Below, piece after piece: positions 1 through 11,155 of a DNA stretch of 64,000 nucleotides (positions are counted from its first letter, which is position 1; the number at the start of each line of letters is the position of its first letter). Under the pieces are notes generated by a model that was given only the letters and a program-made list of their open reading frames with translations, was not told where the DNA came from and made no database searches. The translations under genes were made by a program, and so were the position numbers. The stretch is from Bidens hawaiensis (Eukaryota > Streptophyta > Magnoliopsida > Asterales > Asteraceae), in the NCBI GenBank assembly GCA_021521415.1, contig JAIQDT010003556.1, forward strand, positions 227,748 to 291,747, read 5' to 3'.

Positions 1-543
1 GGTGAAAGTGATTAGAAGTGACAATGGGATACAGTTCAAGTACAGAATAATGGATGAATTCTGCACTTCTAAAGGATTCTTTCAGCAATATAGTGCTCCT
101 AGGACACCTGAACAAAATGGAGTTGTAGAAAGAAGAAACAGAACACTCTTAGAAGCTGCAAGAACCATAATAGCAGATGTATTCCTACCAATTACATTTT
201 GGGTAGAAGCAATCAACACCACATGTTATGTGCAGAACAGGGTGTTATTGAATAAAACTCAAAACAAGACTCCATATGAGATACTTTTCAAAAGAAAGCC
301 TTATGTGAAGTTCTTAAAGCCTTTTGTTTGTAAATGCCCATTATTGAATACAAGAGACTACCTGAACAAATTCCAATCCAAGCCATTGGAATGCTTCTTT
401 GTGGGGTATTCATCACAATCAAAAGCTTACAAAGTTATGTCAAGGAGCATATGTGTGTCATTGAGTCCTCAGACACTGTTTTCAATGAAAATCACTCTAA
501 CAATGTTGATGGACCAAAGTGGCTTTTTGACCTGGAAAAATTG
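1..543 (+). pseudogene. copia-1 integrase, C-terminal two thirds
   Basis: Open from base 2 to a stop at 542-544 (about 180 residues). It shows the second catalytic Asp in RSDNG near residue 7 and the catalytic Glu in NGVVERRNR near residue 43. These are followed by the copia-typical stretch FWVEAINTTCYVQNRV and the ECFFVGYSS segment that closes the core. The HHCC zinc finger and first catalytic Asp lie upstream of the window. The family inserts cDNA into the chromosome in the nucleus. After residue about 140 the sequence drifts out of the expected frame (SRSICVSLSPQT...), so a frameshift is likely near 430-450. Degraded pol, not a host gene. Confidence 0.85.
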
Positions 544-544
544 A

Positions 545-1856
545 TTAAGTCATTCAAGATCTACACTTAATATATGGATGAAAGTCTGTTCAGGACAAGT
601 GTGGAAGAAAAAGGAAAACAAAGATAGAATGATCTGGACAGACTATGGTCTAAGGTTGGTGCTAATGACAAGTAATTTAACTTTGAAAAGAGCAGGAAAG
701 GGTTAGATGAGAGTGAATGTGTTGGACCTGATACTGAAGTTGAAATATCAAATGATGGTTCAAGTGCAGTAGAAAGTGATCAGATGCAAAGTTAGTCAGA
801 AGAGACAAATACAAATGAAGACAGATTCCAATCACTTTTTGATTCGCTACAAAATTGGGAATAATGTGGCGTCTACATCAGGGAATGTAAACAACCAAAC
901 TGCTCAGAATGACGAAGAGACACATGTTGGTGTTCCTGATGTAAATATCTCTAACCCGGATGCTGAAATTGTTGCAAATCAGATCATACAGACCCCCTCA
1001 ATTGAAAGAAATCATCTTGCTAAAAATATCATTGGTGACCTGCATGAAAGAGTGACAAGAAGTTCATCTGAAAGGGCAAACATTTGTCTTTATGCTTGCT
1101 TTCTCTCCCTAGTTGAACCTAAGAACACCAATCAAACTTTGAAAGACAACAGTTGGGTAGATGCAATGTAAGATGAGTTGGCTCAATTCAGGGACTTAAA
1201 AGTTTAGGAATTAGTTGACAAACCTAGAGGAAAGTATGCAATAAGAACTAAATGGGTATTTAGAAACAAAAAGGTTGAAAGAGGGATAGTAATAAAAAAC
1301 AAGGCATGATTGGTAGCTTTAGGATGCTTACAAGTAGAAGGAGTAGATTTTGAAGATGTGTTTGCTCTAGTGGCTAGATTGGAAGCTATTAGAATCTTCT
1401 TAGCCTATGTAGTATCCATGAACATCAAAGTCTACCAACTGGATGTCAAGTATGCCTTCTAGAATGGATAGATTGATGAAGAAGTCTATGTCACTCAGCC
1501 ACCAGGATTTGAAGACCCAAATCATCCAAACAAGGTGTTCAAATTGAGCAAGGCATTTTATGGACTACATCAAGCTCCTAGAGCATGGTATGATGAGCTC
1601 TCAAATCATCTCAAAATACAAGATGAGCTCCATAGGTGAAATGAATTTCTTCCTTGGATTGCAAGTGTGGAAAAAGAATGAAGGAATATTCATAAATCAA
1701 TCCAAGTACGTGCAAGAAATTCTCACCAAGTTCAGGTGCCATGAATACAGGGCCAAGATAGGATCACTGATGTATCTAACAGCATCAAGGCTAGATATTA
1801 TGTTGTGTGTGTATGTGCCTGATTCCAAGCAAACCCAAAAGTCTCCCACAGGTTAG
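545..1856 (+). pseudogene. copia-1 integrase-RT linker and reverse transcriptase remnant (catalytic box deleted)
   Basis: 545-1128 is the variable Asp/Asn/Thr-rich linker usual between copia integrase and RT. RT similarity starts at NSWVDAM (1152-1170) and continues through KWVFRNKK, KVYQLDVK and [17 protein letters not shown], with several in-frame stops (after VDAM, in the AFxNG motif and elsewhere). At about 1600 the sequence jumps from the SNHL segment straight to [16 protein letters not shown], so the stretch that should hold the catalytic YVDD box is absent. A second gap at about 1735 joins ILTKF to IGSLMYLTASR. This RT cannot be functional. No promoter of its own is visible. Confidence 0.85.
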
Positions 1857-1936
1857 CAGTGAAGCGAATTTTCAGATACTTGGAGGGTAAAACAGACTTG
1901 GGCATATGATATCCAAAGAACAACTCCTTTGACTAG

Positions 1937-2200
1937 ATGGACTACATTGATAGTGACTGTGATGGTTGCAAAATGAGTAGGAAGTCAGTATCAGGAGGAT
2001 GCCAATTTCTAGGAAATAGACTGGTGTCATGGCATTGCAAGAAGCAAACTACAGTGTCCATCTCAATTGCTGAAGCTGAGTACATTGCTGCATCTGCTTG
2101 CTGTGCACATGTTCTTTGGATACAAAATCAGTTGCTGGATTACGGTCTGAATTTCTTGCTCACTCCTATTTTAATTGATAATATTGCTGCCATGTTCATT
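1937..2200 (+). pseudogene. copia-1 RNase H, 5' part
   Basis: Reads SVSGGCQFLGNRLVSWHCKK, then SIAEAEYIAASACCAHVLWI and LIDNIAAMFI, the usual copia RNase H order. The reading frame breaks at 2200, where the gypsy-1 LTR begins; it resumes at 10984 after the duplicated TCATT. Stops and a frame change upstream (1857-1936) separate it from the RT remnant. Confidence 0.85.
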
Positions 2201-4271
2201 TGTAAGGCCCTGAACCCCGGGAACCCCACAGTTGGTAATCATTCAAACACTCGTAAAAGTTAATAAACTTAAGAACCGTTTCTTCCATTAAAACAAACGT
2301 ATCAGAGTATAAATTTTGCGGAAAACATGAAAAATGACATAAGTTCCAGAAACCCGGGAATTTTGCCCAAGAACCAAAATAATTATAACTTTTATAAGTT
2401 TCCTTGAAATAAAATATTCATAAACAATTCTTCCTTCCAGTATGCCCTTCACCATCCAAGTAGCTCCGTGCACGTCCAAACGATAAGGCATCCTCTTCCA
2501 AATCCTGAAACTTACACTAACATGCACACAAAGTCAACTTGAGCTGAGTGAGTTCAAGTTTTAAGTAAAAGATATCAGTAGTAAAATCATGATAGCCATA
2601 CCAAAGGTTTTCTAAAAGTAAAAGGGTACATCCATCTAATCATCATTATCGAACTTAAACATCCTCATACATACATATACAAATGTATATGTAAACATCC
2701 ATCCAATAACATCCCTATATACATAACAGTATATATATATAACATCCACGTATAACAACAGGGTCGAGCAAACGTACAACCCAAACACGTAACATTAGTG
2801 CATGCAAACACGAAGTAGGTATACACAACATCAGTAGTCAAAACGACTACAACATCGCCAAATAGAGGCCAAGAAATAATGTATGTACATATATATATAT
2901 TTAACATCCCAAGGTTTACCATATACTAGCAAGCCTATATAAAATCATTTTAAAAACATTTCATCAAGTAATAAAACATTTAGGTGCGCATGCTTGCCCA
3001 AAAGTAAAATGAGTAAAAAGGGCATCATGAACTCACCTGAGATCGATCGAATACTTGCAACGAGCTAGGAAGTTTCTAAGGGCACAATCACAGGCAAGGG
3101 CCTGTAAATTATACATAACGCGTTACTAAACTAGACTTTAGGAACACTCTAGCTTAATGGGCCGTACAAGCCGAACACTTTGGCCCAAGGCCCAACAACT
3201 TGGCCTAAGGCCCAACACTTGGCCCAATGCCCAACAACTTGGCCCAAGGCCCAATACCTTGCCCAAGGCCCAACAACTTGGCCCAAGGCCCAACACCTGG
3301 CCCAAGGCCCAATACCTGGCCCAAGGCCCAACAACTTGGCCCAAGGTCCAACACTTGGCCCAAGGCCCAAGGATAGTCAAATCGGGTCGAATGCGCGTGT
3401 AATAAGCCTTAAAACCATATGTTAAATGAATCAGCCCCGAATGGACCAAATTCTATCTTAACTCTTTTAATTCATCATAATTATGTCACCTGATTTGATA
3501 GGGTTGACGGTCCCTTTTTACAACACTTACTTTAACATTTAAACGAAAATTCGCGCATCGCCGACTCGATTGACGAAGCACTAACCACGACAGCCCCGAG
3601 CACCAAAAAAATAATTTTTCCACAGCCCTTAAACCTCCCTAGGGCTGCACAAACCGAATCGGTCGGTCACCCGATCAACTAACGCATCAAACTCAACAAT
3701 TTGGAATTCGACACCTGATAAACCCTAGTTTTCGAACTAAAATCGATTGACCGACCTAAACACCTCCAATGACCATGAAATTTTAATATGATGTACATGT
3801 CATACCTAGTGGGATTTTGATACGAAAACCTCACTCAAAAAAGCCCTGGAAATGCTCAATTGGGCAGCCACCTGGTTAGCCTACAACAAGACGTTTTTCG
3901 ATCAATACGCGCAATATGAGGGTCAATTAACGTGAAAAAGACTTGGGGAATAGTAGTACATACCTTGAATTGAATTTCTAAGGCTTAAATTTGGCTGAAA
4001 AAAAGAAAATCGGTGGTCTTGTGGCTGCTCCTTTCTGCCGATCGCTGCAGGTATAGGCGCTAGGGTTTTATTATTATTTTTTTATGTTATAACATATGAT
4101 ATTACACTCTAGTCCTTCTAGATTAAAGTGTAAGGCAAAATGGAAGGAATGGTTAGGTTCTTTAATGTACCGGGGTGACATAAAGGCTTCCGAGAAACGT
4201 CGAATAAATCCCGAGAATTATACATATTCTACAAGCTTTAGTTCTTCAAACCGGAGTTAACGGGTGTTACA
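2201..4271 (-). repeat. gypsy-1 3' LTR (left)
   Basis: About 2071 bp, TG...CA bounded, matching 8855-10978 almost throughout. The main length difference is the GGCCCA tandem array, which is three units shorter here. Spurious ORFs within it (2288-2527, 2665-2922, 3138-3449) are not genes. Confidence 0.93.
3178..3372. repeat. Tandem array of a 19-20-bp GGCCCA unit, about 10 copies
   Basis: The unit is close to TTGGCCCAAGGCCCAACAAC, with variants ending AACACC or AATACC. Each unit holds two GGCCCAA half-sites, forming a partly palindromic core TTGGCCCAA. GGCCCA/TGGGCC resembles the plant site II (TCP-type) promoter element, so the array could act as an enhancer; this is inferred. It is open in all frames and gives false Gly-Pro-Trp-Ala-Leu proteins. 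Confidence 0.9.
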
Positions 4272-4285
4272 AGTCCACCTCCCTT
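4272..4285 (-). other. gypsy-1 polypurine tract
   Basis: On the minus strand AAGGGAGGTGGACT immediately precedes the 3' LTR start TGTAACACC. This is the expected site for plus-strand priming. It is also codons of the pol C-terminus. Confidence 0.75.
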
Positions 4286-4680
4286 ACAATGGGATTAGTC
4301 CTCGAATCCCGAGGCGACAGGAACAATTGCGGATAATGCCTCATCATTTCATCTTCGGACTCCCAAGTGGCCTCAGAACCCCTACGGTGCTTCCACTGCA
4401 CCTTCACCTGCCTAACCACCTTATTTCTCAGGCGCCTCTCCTGACGGTCAAGGATAGCAATCGGTTGCTCAACGTAATTCAGCTTACTATCGAGTTTAAT
4501 ATCATCAAGAGGCACATGGGCCTCCTCATCCGCTAAGCATTTCCTCAGATGGGACACGTGAAAAGTAGGATGAATCCCCGCGAGCTCCTCAGGTAAATCG
4601 AGTCTATAAGCTACCTCACCAACTCGGGCCAAAATACGGAACAGGCCTATAAACCTCGGACTGAGCTTCCCCCTCTTACG

Positions 4681-4757
4681 AAAACAAATAATTCCCTTCC
4701 AGGGAGAAACTTTTAACAAAAACAAATAATGCCCTTCCAGGGAGAAACTTTTAACAA
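4681..4757. repeat. 38-bp tandem duplication in gypsy-1 integrase
   Basis: Two near-identical copies of the segment containing CCCTTCCAGGGAGAAACTTT lie 38 bp apart (first at 4694-4713, second at 4732-4751). As 38 is not a multiple of three, the second copy throws the C-terminal domain out of frame. Confidence 0.9.
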
Positions 4758-5531
4758 AACCCGATCCACAACCTCAAACACAATAGGACTTCGCTTTTTG
4801 TCTGCATAAGACTTCTGACGATCCTGCGCGGCCTTCATAAATGCTTTAATCTTGTCGAGCTTCTTAGTCGTAGCCTCGACCACCTCTAAACTACCTAACT
4901 GCTTTTGACCAATGGAACCCCAACAGACTGGAGTCCTACACCTCCTACCATACAACATCTCAAACGGTGGCATCCCAATTTTCGTAGCATGATAACTGTT
5001 ATTATACGAAAACTCCAACAACGGTAAGTGACGGTCACAACTACCACCAAAGTCGATAACACAAGCCCGCAACTCGAGAGTCTGAATGGTCCTCTCGGAC
5101 TGACCATCCGTCTGTGGGTGATAAGCAGTACTAATGAGGAGTTTGGTGCCCATCTCCTCGTGAAACCTTTTCCAAAACTTGGAGGTGAAACGCGTATCCC
5201 TATCCGAAACAATAGATACCGGCACCCCGTGCCTAGAGACGATCTCACGAATAAACACATCGTCCAGCTGCTCAGAATTAAAAGTCTCTCGAATCGGCAA
5301 GAAATGAGCGCTCTTGGTCAATCAATCCACGATTACCCAAATGGTGTCATAATTACTCCTAGGAATACGAGGCAATTTAGTCACGAAATCCATAGTTAGA
5401 TACTCCCATTTCCACTCAGGTATTTCCAACGGCTGAAGTTTCCCAAATGGCCTCTGGTGCTCGGCCTTAACTTGTAGACACGTGAAACATTTACTCACGT
5501 ACTGAGCCACCTCAAACTTCATCGCAGGCCA

Positions 5532-7138
5532 TCAAAAATTCTTTTTCAAGTCTTGATACATCTTGGTCGCGCTCGGGTGAATAGAATAGTGTGACTTGTG
5601 TGCCTCATCCAAAATTTTATCTCTGAATCCCCCATACCTCGGTACCCATAAACGACCATCCTTATATTTCACCCTATCACCTACGTCTTCCAACAACTTT
5701 TCCTGACCCCAAATACGGTATGACATAATCCATTCCACCTGCAACGCTTCATTATGTGCGTTGGCTATTTGTTTCAAAATGTCGGGTTTGAGAATAAGCT
5801 GGTAGGATTTCACACGAATCGGCTTCGGCCTCTCCTTTCGGCTCAACGCGTCGGCCACCACGTTAGCCTTACCGGGGTGGTACATAATATCCAAATCGTA
5901 GTCCTTAATCAACTTCAACCATCGACGTTGGCGCATATTCAGTTCCTTTTGTTCAAAGAAGTATTTTAAACTCTTATGGTCGGTATAAATAACGCAAGGA
6001 ACACCGTACAAATAATGTCTCCACAACTTAAGCGCAAACACTACCGCCGCCAGCTCCAAATTGTGGGTAGGGTAATTCGCCTCATGAGGCTTCAACTGCC
6101 GTGAGGCATAAGCGATGACTCGACCTCGCTGCATCAAAACACACCCAAACCTCTGATAAGAGGCATCAGAATACACCACCAAATCATCGGTGCCATCAGG
6201 TAAAGCTAAGATCGGGGCATGCGTCAATCTGTTCTTCAACTCGAGAAAAGCCTCCTCCTGTTCCGTACCCCAAATGAACTTAACACTCTTTTTAGTCAGC
6301 TTGGTCAGTGAAGAAGCAATTTTCGAAAAATCGGGAATAAAGCGGCGGTAATATCCCGCCAAACCCAGAAAACTACGGATTTCGGTTGGAGACTTAGGAG
6401 ACTCCCATTCATTCACGGCTTCCACCTTTGCAGGGTCAACCAGAATACCACTCGGGTTAATGACATGGCCCAAGAATTGAACCTCACGTAACCAAAAGGA
6501 ACACTTAGAAAATTTCGCATACAATTTGTTCTTTCGCATAGCCTCCAACACTTCCCTGAGATGACCGGCGTGATCGGATTCACTTTTAGAGTACACAAGA
6601 ATGTCATCGATGAACACAATAACCGAGCGATTGAGCATCGGTCTACACACCCGGTTCATAAGATCCATGAATGCAGCCGGTGCGTTGGTCAAACCGAAAG
6701 ACATCATCAGAAATTCGTAATGTCCATAACGAGTGTAGAAGGCAGTCTTAGGAATATCTTCCTCCTGAATCTTCAGCTAATGATACCCGGACCTAAGGTC
6801 GATCTTCGAGAACCACCTAGCTCCTTGGAGCTGATCAAATAAATCGTCGATCCTTGGGAGAGGGTACCGATTTTTGACAGTGAGCTTGTTTAATTCATGA
6901 TAGTCAATGCACATCCGCATGCTACCGTCTTTCTTCTTAACGAACAAGACCGGGGCACCCCAAGGCGAGATGCCCGATCGAATAAAGCCCTTATCGAGCA
7001 AGTCTTCCAACTGAGCCATAAGTTCCATCATTTCATTCGGCGCTAGGCGGTAGGGAGCTCGGGCAACGAGTTTGGCGCCCGGTACAAGGTCTATCTGCAA
7101 CTCGACCTCGCGATCTGGCGGCACATCTGACAAATCAT
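5532..7138 (-). pseudogene. gypsy-1 reverse transcriptase and RNase H
   Basis: Starts around [15 protein letters not shown], then [22 protein letters not shown] and [13 protein letters not shown] (6777-6779) follows in place of the expected Gln, then [16 protein letters not shown], the catalytic FIDDILVYS, and RNase H with [35 protein letters not shown] and [11 protein letters not shown]. The 391-residue ORF 6707-5532 ends at a TGA replacing a Trp in the integrase zinc-finger region. The catalytic Asp pair is intact; the lesions are nonsense mutations. No protease precedes it. Confidence 0.92.
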
Positions 7139-7191
7139 CTGGAAATAAGAAATTATAACAGTGGAATGAAAGCTAAATAAGAAAAAAGTAC

Positions 7192-8507
7192 CTGAAACGA
7201 CATCCGCATCCTCTTTCGCTTCCTTCTTGGAGATGTTGAAGGCCCTCGCCCTAGCCTTCGGCTTCTCATCTATTTTTCCCCTCAAGGAAGTCCCCTGCCT
7301 GGACCCCCCCCCCACCTTAATGGAAGGACAGTTTGATGCCAAGTGACCCGAACCCTTACAGCGGAAACAGGTCAATGTCGGGCACTCGAAATGGGGGTGT
7401 CCCACCTTATCACAATGAAAACAAGTGCCAGACCCCATCCTACACTCACTCTTATGCGGGTTCCCGCACTTCTTGCAATTACCAGATGCTGCATCCCTTT
7501 TAAACTCAGAAGTCTCAGTCTTTACCCTTTTCCCGGACGAGTTAAAATTGTTCCCCCTGGCCGCTTACCGTACGAATTTGAGTTCCATGCCCTCCTATTC
7601 TCGGTAGGCGGTAATTTCTCCCTCTGATCATAAAGTGTACCTACTAGAGTGACCACTGAGTGAAAAGAGTTCATGTCGGTAGTCAACACACCTCTATGAA
7701 TATCCACCGGAAGCCCCTTCACGTACTTCTTAATCCTCTTGGCTTCGGGAGTAACCAAGTCGGGACATAAACGAGCCATCTTGTTAAACTTGGTGGTATA
7801 CTCCCGATGCGACATAGTACCAGCCTCCAAGATCAAGAATTCCTGTTCTATCTTATCCAATTCATGCGGAGGACAAAACTGATCGAGAACCAATTTCTTC
7901 AACTCATCCCACGTCATCCTCCTAATCGTACGATCACCCATAGCTTGCGCCAAATTATCCCACCAACATAGTGCCTCGGAACGGAACGAGGCAGTAGCAT
8001 AAGTCACCATGTCATCCCCCTTGCATTTACTAACCCTCAGAACAGACTCCATCTCCCTCACCCACTGATGTGCTGCCAATGCATCTTTAGTGCCATCGAA
8101 AGAAGGGGGTCGCACTTCTTAAAGTCACCATACGAGCAACCCCGGGTCGATACATTAATGGTCCGCACCTCATCATCATCCCTACTCGGCACATACACTT
8201 CCTCTTCCTCTTCGACCTGTACCTTCTTATTCTTCCTTCCCCTATCCGAACCCTTACCAGCTAGTGATTCTTCCATGACCCTGACGGACTCACCAACGAT
8301 CTCTGGAATGGCGCTATGGAGCACCTGGTAAACCTCATCCGGGATAGCCACGCGTAAAGCAGGATCTAAGGTGGGGTTACCCCCCTCCTCATGAATCGGA
8401 GTTTCCTGCTGGGGAGTAGGAATCTCATTCTCGGTTTCGGCACGTGGCCTACGACCACGACCACGACCACTAGAACCACCTCTCATGTTCGTTCGAGTAT
8501 TAACCAT
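7192..8507 (-). pseudogene. gypsy-1 gag (capsid and zinc knuckles)
   Basis: ATG at 8507 opens a basic N-terminus MVNTRTNMRGG followed by a GRGRGRR stretch and an acidic segment (VEEEEEVYV). A frameshift near 8110 moves into the ORF 8115-7522 with the capsid region (AHQWVREMESVL, ALCWWDNLAQAMG, REYTTKFNKMARLCP). A second shift near 7525 leads to zinc knuckles CFHCDKVGHPHFEC and CFRCKGSGHLASNC at 7438-7330. A run of ten C at 7304-7313 (Gly codons on the coding strand) is a slippage-prone site. The sequence ends at DVVSGTF, where protease should begin but does not. Confidence 0.88.
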
Positions 8508-8839
8508 GACTTATCCCTACAAAGACAAAGTTTTAATATGATTAAGTACAAGTGGCATTTAGAACATGTAAGGTAAGGGTAAACTGCTAATGACGTTGAT
8601 CAAGTGTGATTAGTCGTTTACTTTACCCGCCCGTCCTAATCACCCCCGGCCCCTAATCATATTAGCACTCTATCTAACACTTAACAGTTAATCACATAAG
8701 GGAAATCTTAAATGTAAAGGAATGACTAAATAATTTAAAGTTACCTCCTAGTGTGCAGCTACTCGCGGTGGGCATACTGGTCTCCTTTCTTACAGTTCGA
8801 GTCCAAGCATTCGGGGATGCTCGGATCCCTCGAACCAAG
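8508..8839 (-). other. gypsy-1 5' leader, non-coding
   Basis: About 330 bp between PBS and the gag ATG. AT-rich, no ORF of note (a 63-residue ORF here is chance). I see no further structure. Confidence 0.6.
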
Positions 8840-8852
8840 GCTCTGATACCAA
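8840..8852 (-). other. gypsy-1 primer binding site (tRNA-Met type)
   Basis: Minus strand TTGGTATCAGAGC lies 2 bp inside the 5' LTR end, the standard tRNA-iMet PBS of plant LTR elements. It fixes the element's orientation. Confidence 0.92.
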
Positions 8853-8854
8853 CT

Positions 8855-10978
8855 TGTAAGGCCTCGAACCCCAGGAACCCCACAGTTGGTAATTATTTAA
8901 ACACTCGTAAAATTTAATAAACTTAAGAACCGTTTCTTCCATTAAAACAAACGTCTCAGAGTATAAATTTTGCGGAAAACATGAAAAATGAAATAAGTTC
9001 CCGAAACCCGGGAATTTTTCCCAAGAACCAAAATAAGTATAACTTTTATAAGTTTCCTTGAAATAAAATATTCATAAACAATTCTTCCTTCCAGTATGCC
9101 CTTCACCATCCATGTAGCTCTGTGCACGTCCAAGCGATAAGGCATCCTCTTCCAAATCCTGAAACTTACACTAACATGCACACAAAGTCAGCTTGAGCTG
9201 AGTAAGTTCAAGTTTTAAGTAAAAGATATCAGTAGTAAAATCATGATAGCCATACCAAAGGTTTTCTAAAAGTAAAAGGGTACATCCTTCTAATCATTAT
9301 TATCGAACTTAAAAATCCTCATACATACATATACAAATGTATATGTAAACATCCATCCAATAACATCCCTATATACATAACAGTGTATATATATAACATC
9401 CACGTATAACATCAGGGTCGAGCAAACGTACAACCCAAACACGTAACATCAGTGCATGCAAACACGAAGTAGGTATACACAACATCAGTAGTTGAAACGA
9501 CTACAACATCGCCAAATAGAGGCCAAGAAATAATGTATATACATATATATATTTAACATTCCAAGGCTTACCATATACTAGCAAGCCAATATAAAATCAT
9601 TTTAAAAACATTCCATCAAGTAAGAAAACATTTAGGTGTGCATGCTTGCCCAAAAGTAAAATGAGTAAAAAGGGCATCATGAACTCACCTGAGATTGATC
9701 GAATACTTGCAACGAGCTAGGAAGTTCCTAAGGGCACAGTCACAGGCAAGGGCCTGTAAATTATACATAACGCGTTACTAAACTAGACTGTAGGAACACT
9801 CTAGCCTAATGGGCCGTACAAGCCCAACACTTTGGCCCAGGGCCCAACAACTTGGCCCAAGGCCCAACAACTTGGCCCAAGGCCCAATACCTTGCCCAAG
9901 GCCCAACAATTTGGCCCAAGGCCCAACACGTGGCCCAAGGCCCAACACCTGGCCCAAGACCCAATACCTGGCCCAAGGCCCAACAACTTGGCCCAAGCCC
10001 CAATACCTGGCCCAATGCCCAACAACTTGGCCCAAGGCCCAACACTTGGCCCAAGGCCCAATACCTGGCCCAAGGCCCAAGGATAGTCAAATCGGGTCGA
10101 ATGCGCGTGTAATAAGCCTTAAAACCATATGTTAAACGAATCAGCCCCGAATGGACCAAATTCCATCTTAACTCTTTTAATTCATCATAATTATGTCACC
10201 CGAGTTGATAGGGTTGACGGTTCCTTTTTACAACACTTACTTTAACATTTAAACGAAAATTCGCGCATCCCCGACTCGACTGACGAAGCACTAACCACGA
10301 CAGCCCCGAGCACCAAAAAAATAATTTTTCCACAGCCCTTAAACCTCCCTAGGGCTGCACAAACTGAATTGGTCGGTCACCCGATCAACTAACGCATCAA
10401 ACTCAACAATTTGCAATTCTACACCCGATAAACCCTAGTTTTCGAACTAAAATCGATTGACCGACCTTAACACCTCCAATGACCACGAAATTTTAATATG
10501 ATGTACGTGTCATTCCTAGTGGGATTTTGATGTGAAATCCTCACTCAAAACAGCCCCGGAAACGCTCAATTTGGCAGCCACCTGGTTAGCCTACAACAAG
10601 ACGTTTTTCGATCAATACGCGCAATATGAGGGTCAATTAACGTGAAAAAGACTTGGGGAATCATAGTACATACCTTGAATTGAAGTTCTAAGGCTTAAAG
10701 TTGGCTGATAAAAAGATAATCGGTGGTCTTGTGGCTGCTCCTTTCTGCCGATCGCTGCAGGTATAGGGGCTAGGGTTTTATTTTTTTTTTATGTTATAAC
10801 ATATGATATTACACTCTAGTCCTTCTAGATTCAAGTGTAAGGCAAAATGGAAGGAATGGTTAGGTTCTTTAACATACCGGGGTGACATAAAGGCTTCCGA
10901 GAAACGTCGGATAAATCCCGAGAATTATACATATTTTACAAGCTTTAGTTCTTCAAACAGGAGTTAACGGGTGTTACA
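8855..10978 (-). repeat. gypsy-1 5' LTR (right)
   Basis: About 2124 bp, TG...CA, adjacent to the PBS. Same organisation as the left LTR, with a longer GGCCCA array. It should hold the element's promoter; which part is the TATA box is not clear to me. Confidence 0.93.
9831..10082. repeat. Tandem GGCCCA array, about 13 copies
   Basis: Same 19-20-bp unit as at 3178-3372 but about 57 bp (three units) longer, so the copy number changed after insertion in at least one LTR. Confidence 0.9.
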
Positions 10979-10983
10979 TCATT

Positions 10984-11155
10984 GTGAAAAATCAGGTTTA
11001 TCATTCTAAGACTAAGCACATAGAAATTAGACATTATTTCGTTAGAGATTGTAGTGAAAAGGGCTTGATAGAAATGAAAAGGGTAGAAACTACAGACAAT
11101 TTGGCTTATTGTTTCACCAAATCATTAGACAAACCAGGTTTCATTTTCTATTAAA
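10984..11155 (+). pseudogene. copia-1 RNase H, 3' part and pol end
   Basis: Resumes with HSKTKHIEIRHYFVRDC and reaches the usual pol terminus motif (TKSLDKPGFIF). It is the exact continuation of the frame lost at 2200 once one TCATT copy is discounted. It confirms that copia-1 was the target of gypsy-1. Confidence 0.88.

Larger units (their letters stand above)
4267..5531 (-). pseudogene. gypsy-1 integrase and chromodomain-type C-terminus
   Basis: Minus-strand order: zinc-finger half CFTCLQVK, the core with MDFVTKLP (first Asp), SDRDTRFTSKFW (second Asp) and [13 protein letters not shown] (Glu), then the [10 protein letters not shown] domain and a tail ending ATWESEDEMMRHYPQLF typical of chromodomain chromoviruses. 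Defects: a TGA at the join to the upstream ORF (Trp lost, 5529-5531), a TGA replacing Arg after WVIVD (5319-5321), loss of two residues after TLE, and a 38-bp tandem duplication at 4681-4757 that shifts the frame. The GPY/F motif reads GLF. The terminal TAA lies inside the first bases of the 3' LTR, so the polypurine tract is coding. Confidence 0.9.
2201..10978 (-). mobile_element. gypsy-1: full-length Ty3/gypsy chromovirus with both LTRs and a perfect TSD
   Basis: Two LTRs of about 2.1 kb (2201-4271 and 8855-10978) start TGTAAGGCC and end GTGTTACA on the + strand. They flank an internal region read on the minus strand in the order gag, RT, RNase H, integrase, chromodomain-type tail. The target duplication TCATT is exact at 2196-2200 and 10979-10983. 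The PBS (8840-8852) adjoins the right LTR and a purine tract adjoins the left LTR, so the right LTR is the 5' LTR. A 200-bp alignment of the LTR starts shows about eleven differences, so the insertion is not recent. Protease is missing and pol has several stops, so it is non-autonomous. RT before integrase, GPY/F and the chromodomain-type tail suggest a Tekay-like chromovirus (inferred). Confidence 0.95.

Noticed and set aside
3138..3449. Overlapping Gly-Pro-Trp-Ala-Leu-type ORFs on both strands here and at 9778-10159
   Set aside because: They are the GGCCCA tandem array read in every frame; a 19-20-bp repeat without stops gives open frames by chance.
4264..4536. 90-residue + strand ORF
   Set aside because: Antisense shadow of the gypsy-1 integrase C-terminus.
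9831..10082. Array resembling a CRISPR locus
   Set aside because: Units are directly tandem with no unique spacers, inside a plant LTR.
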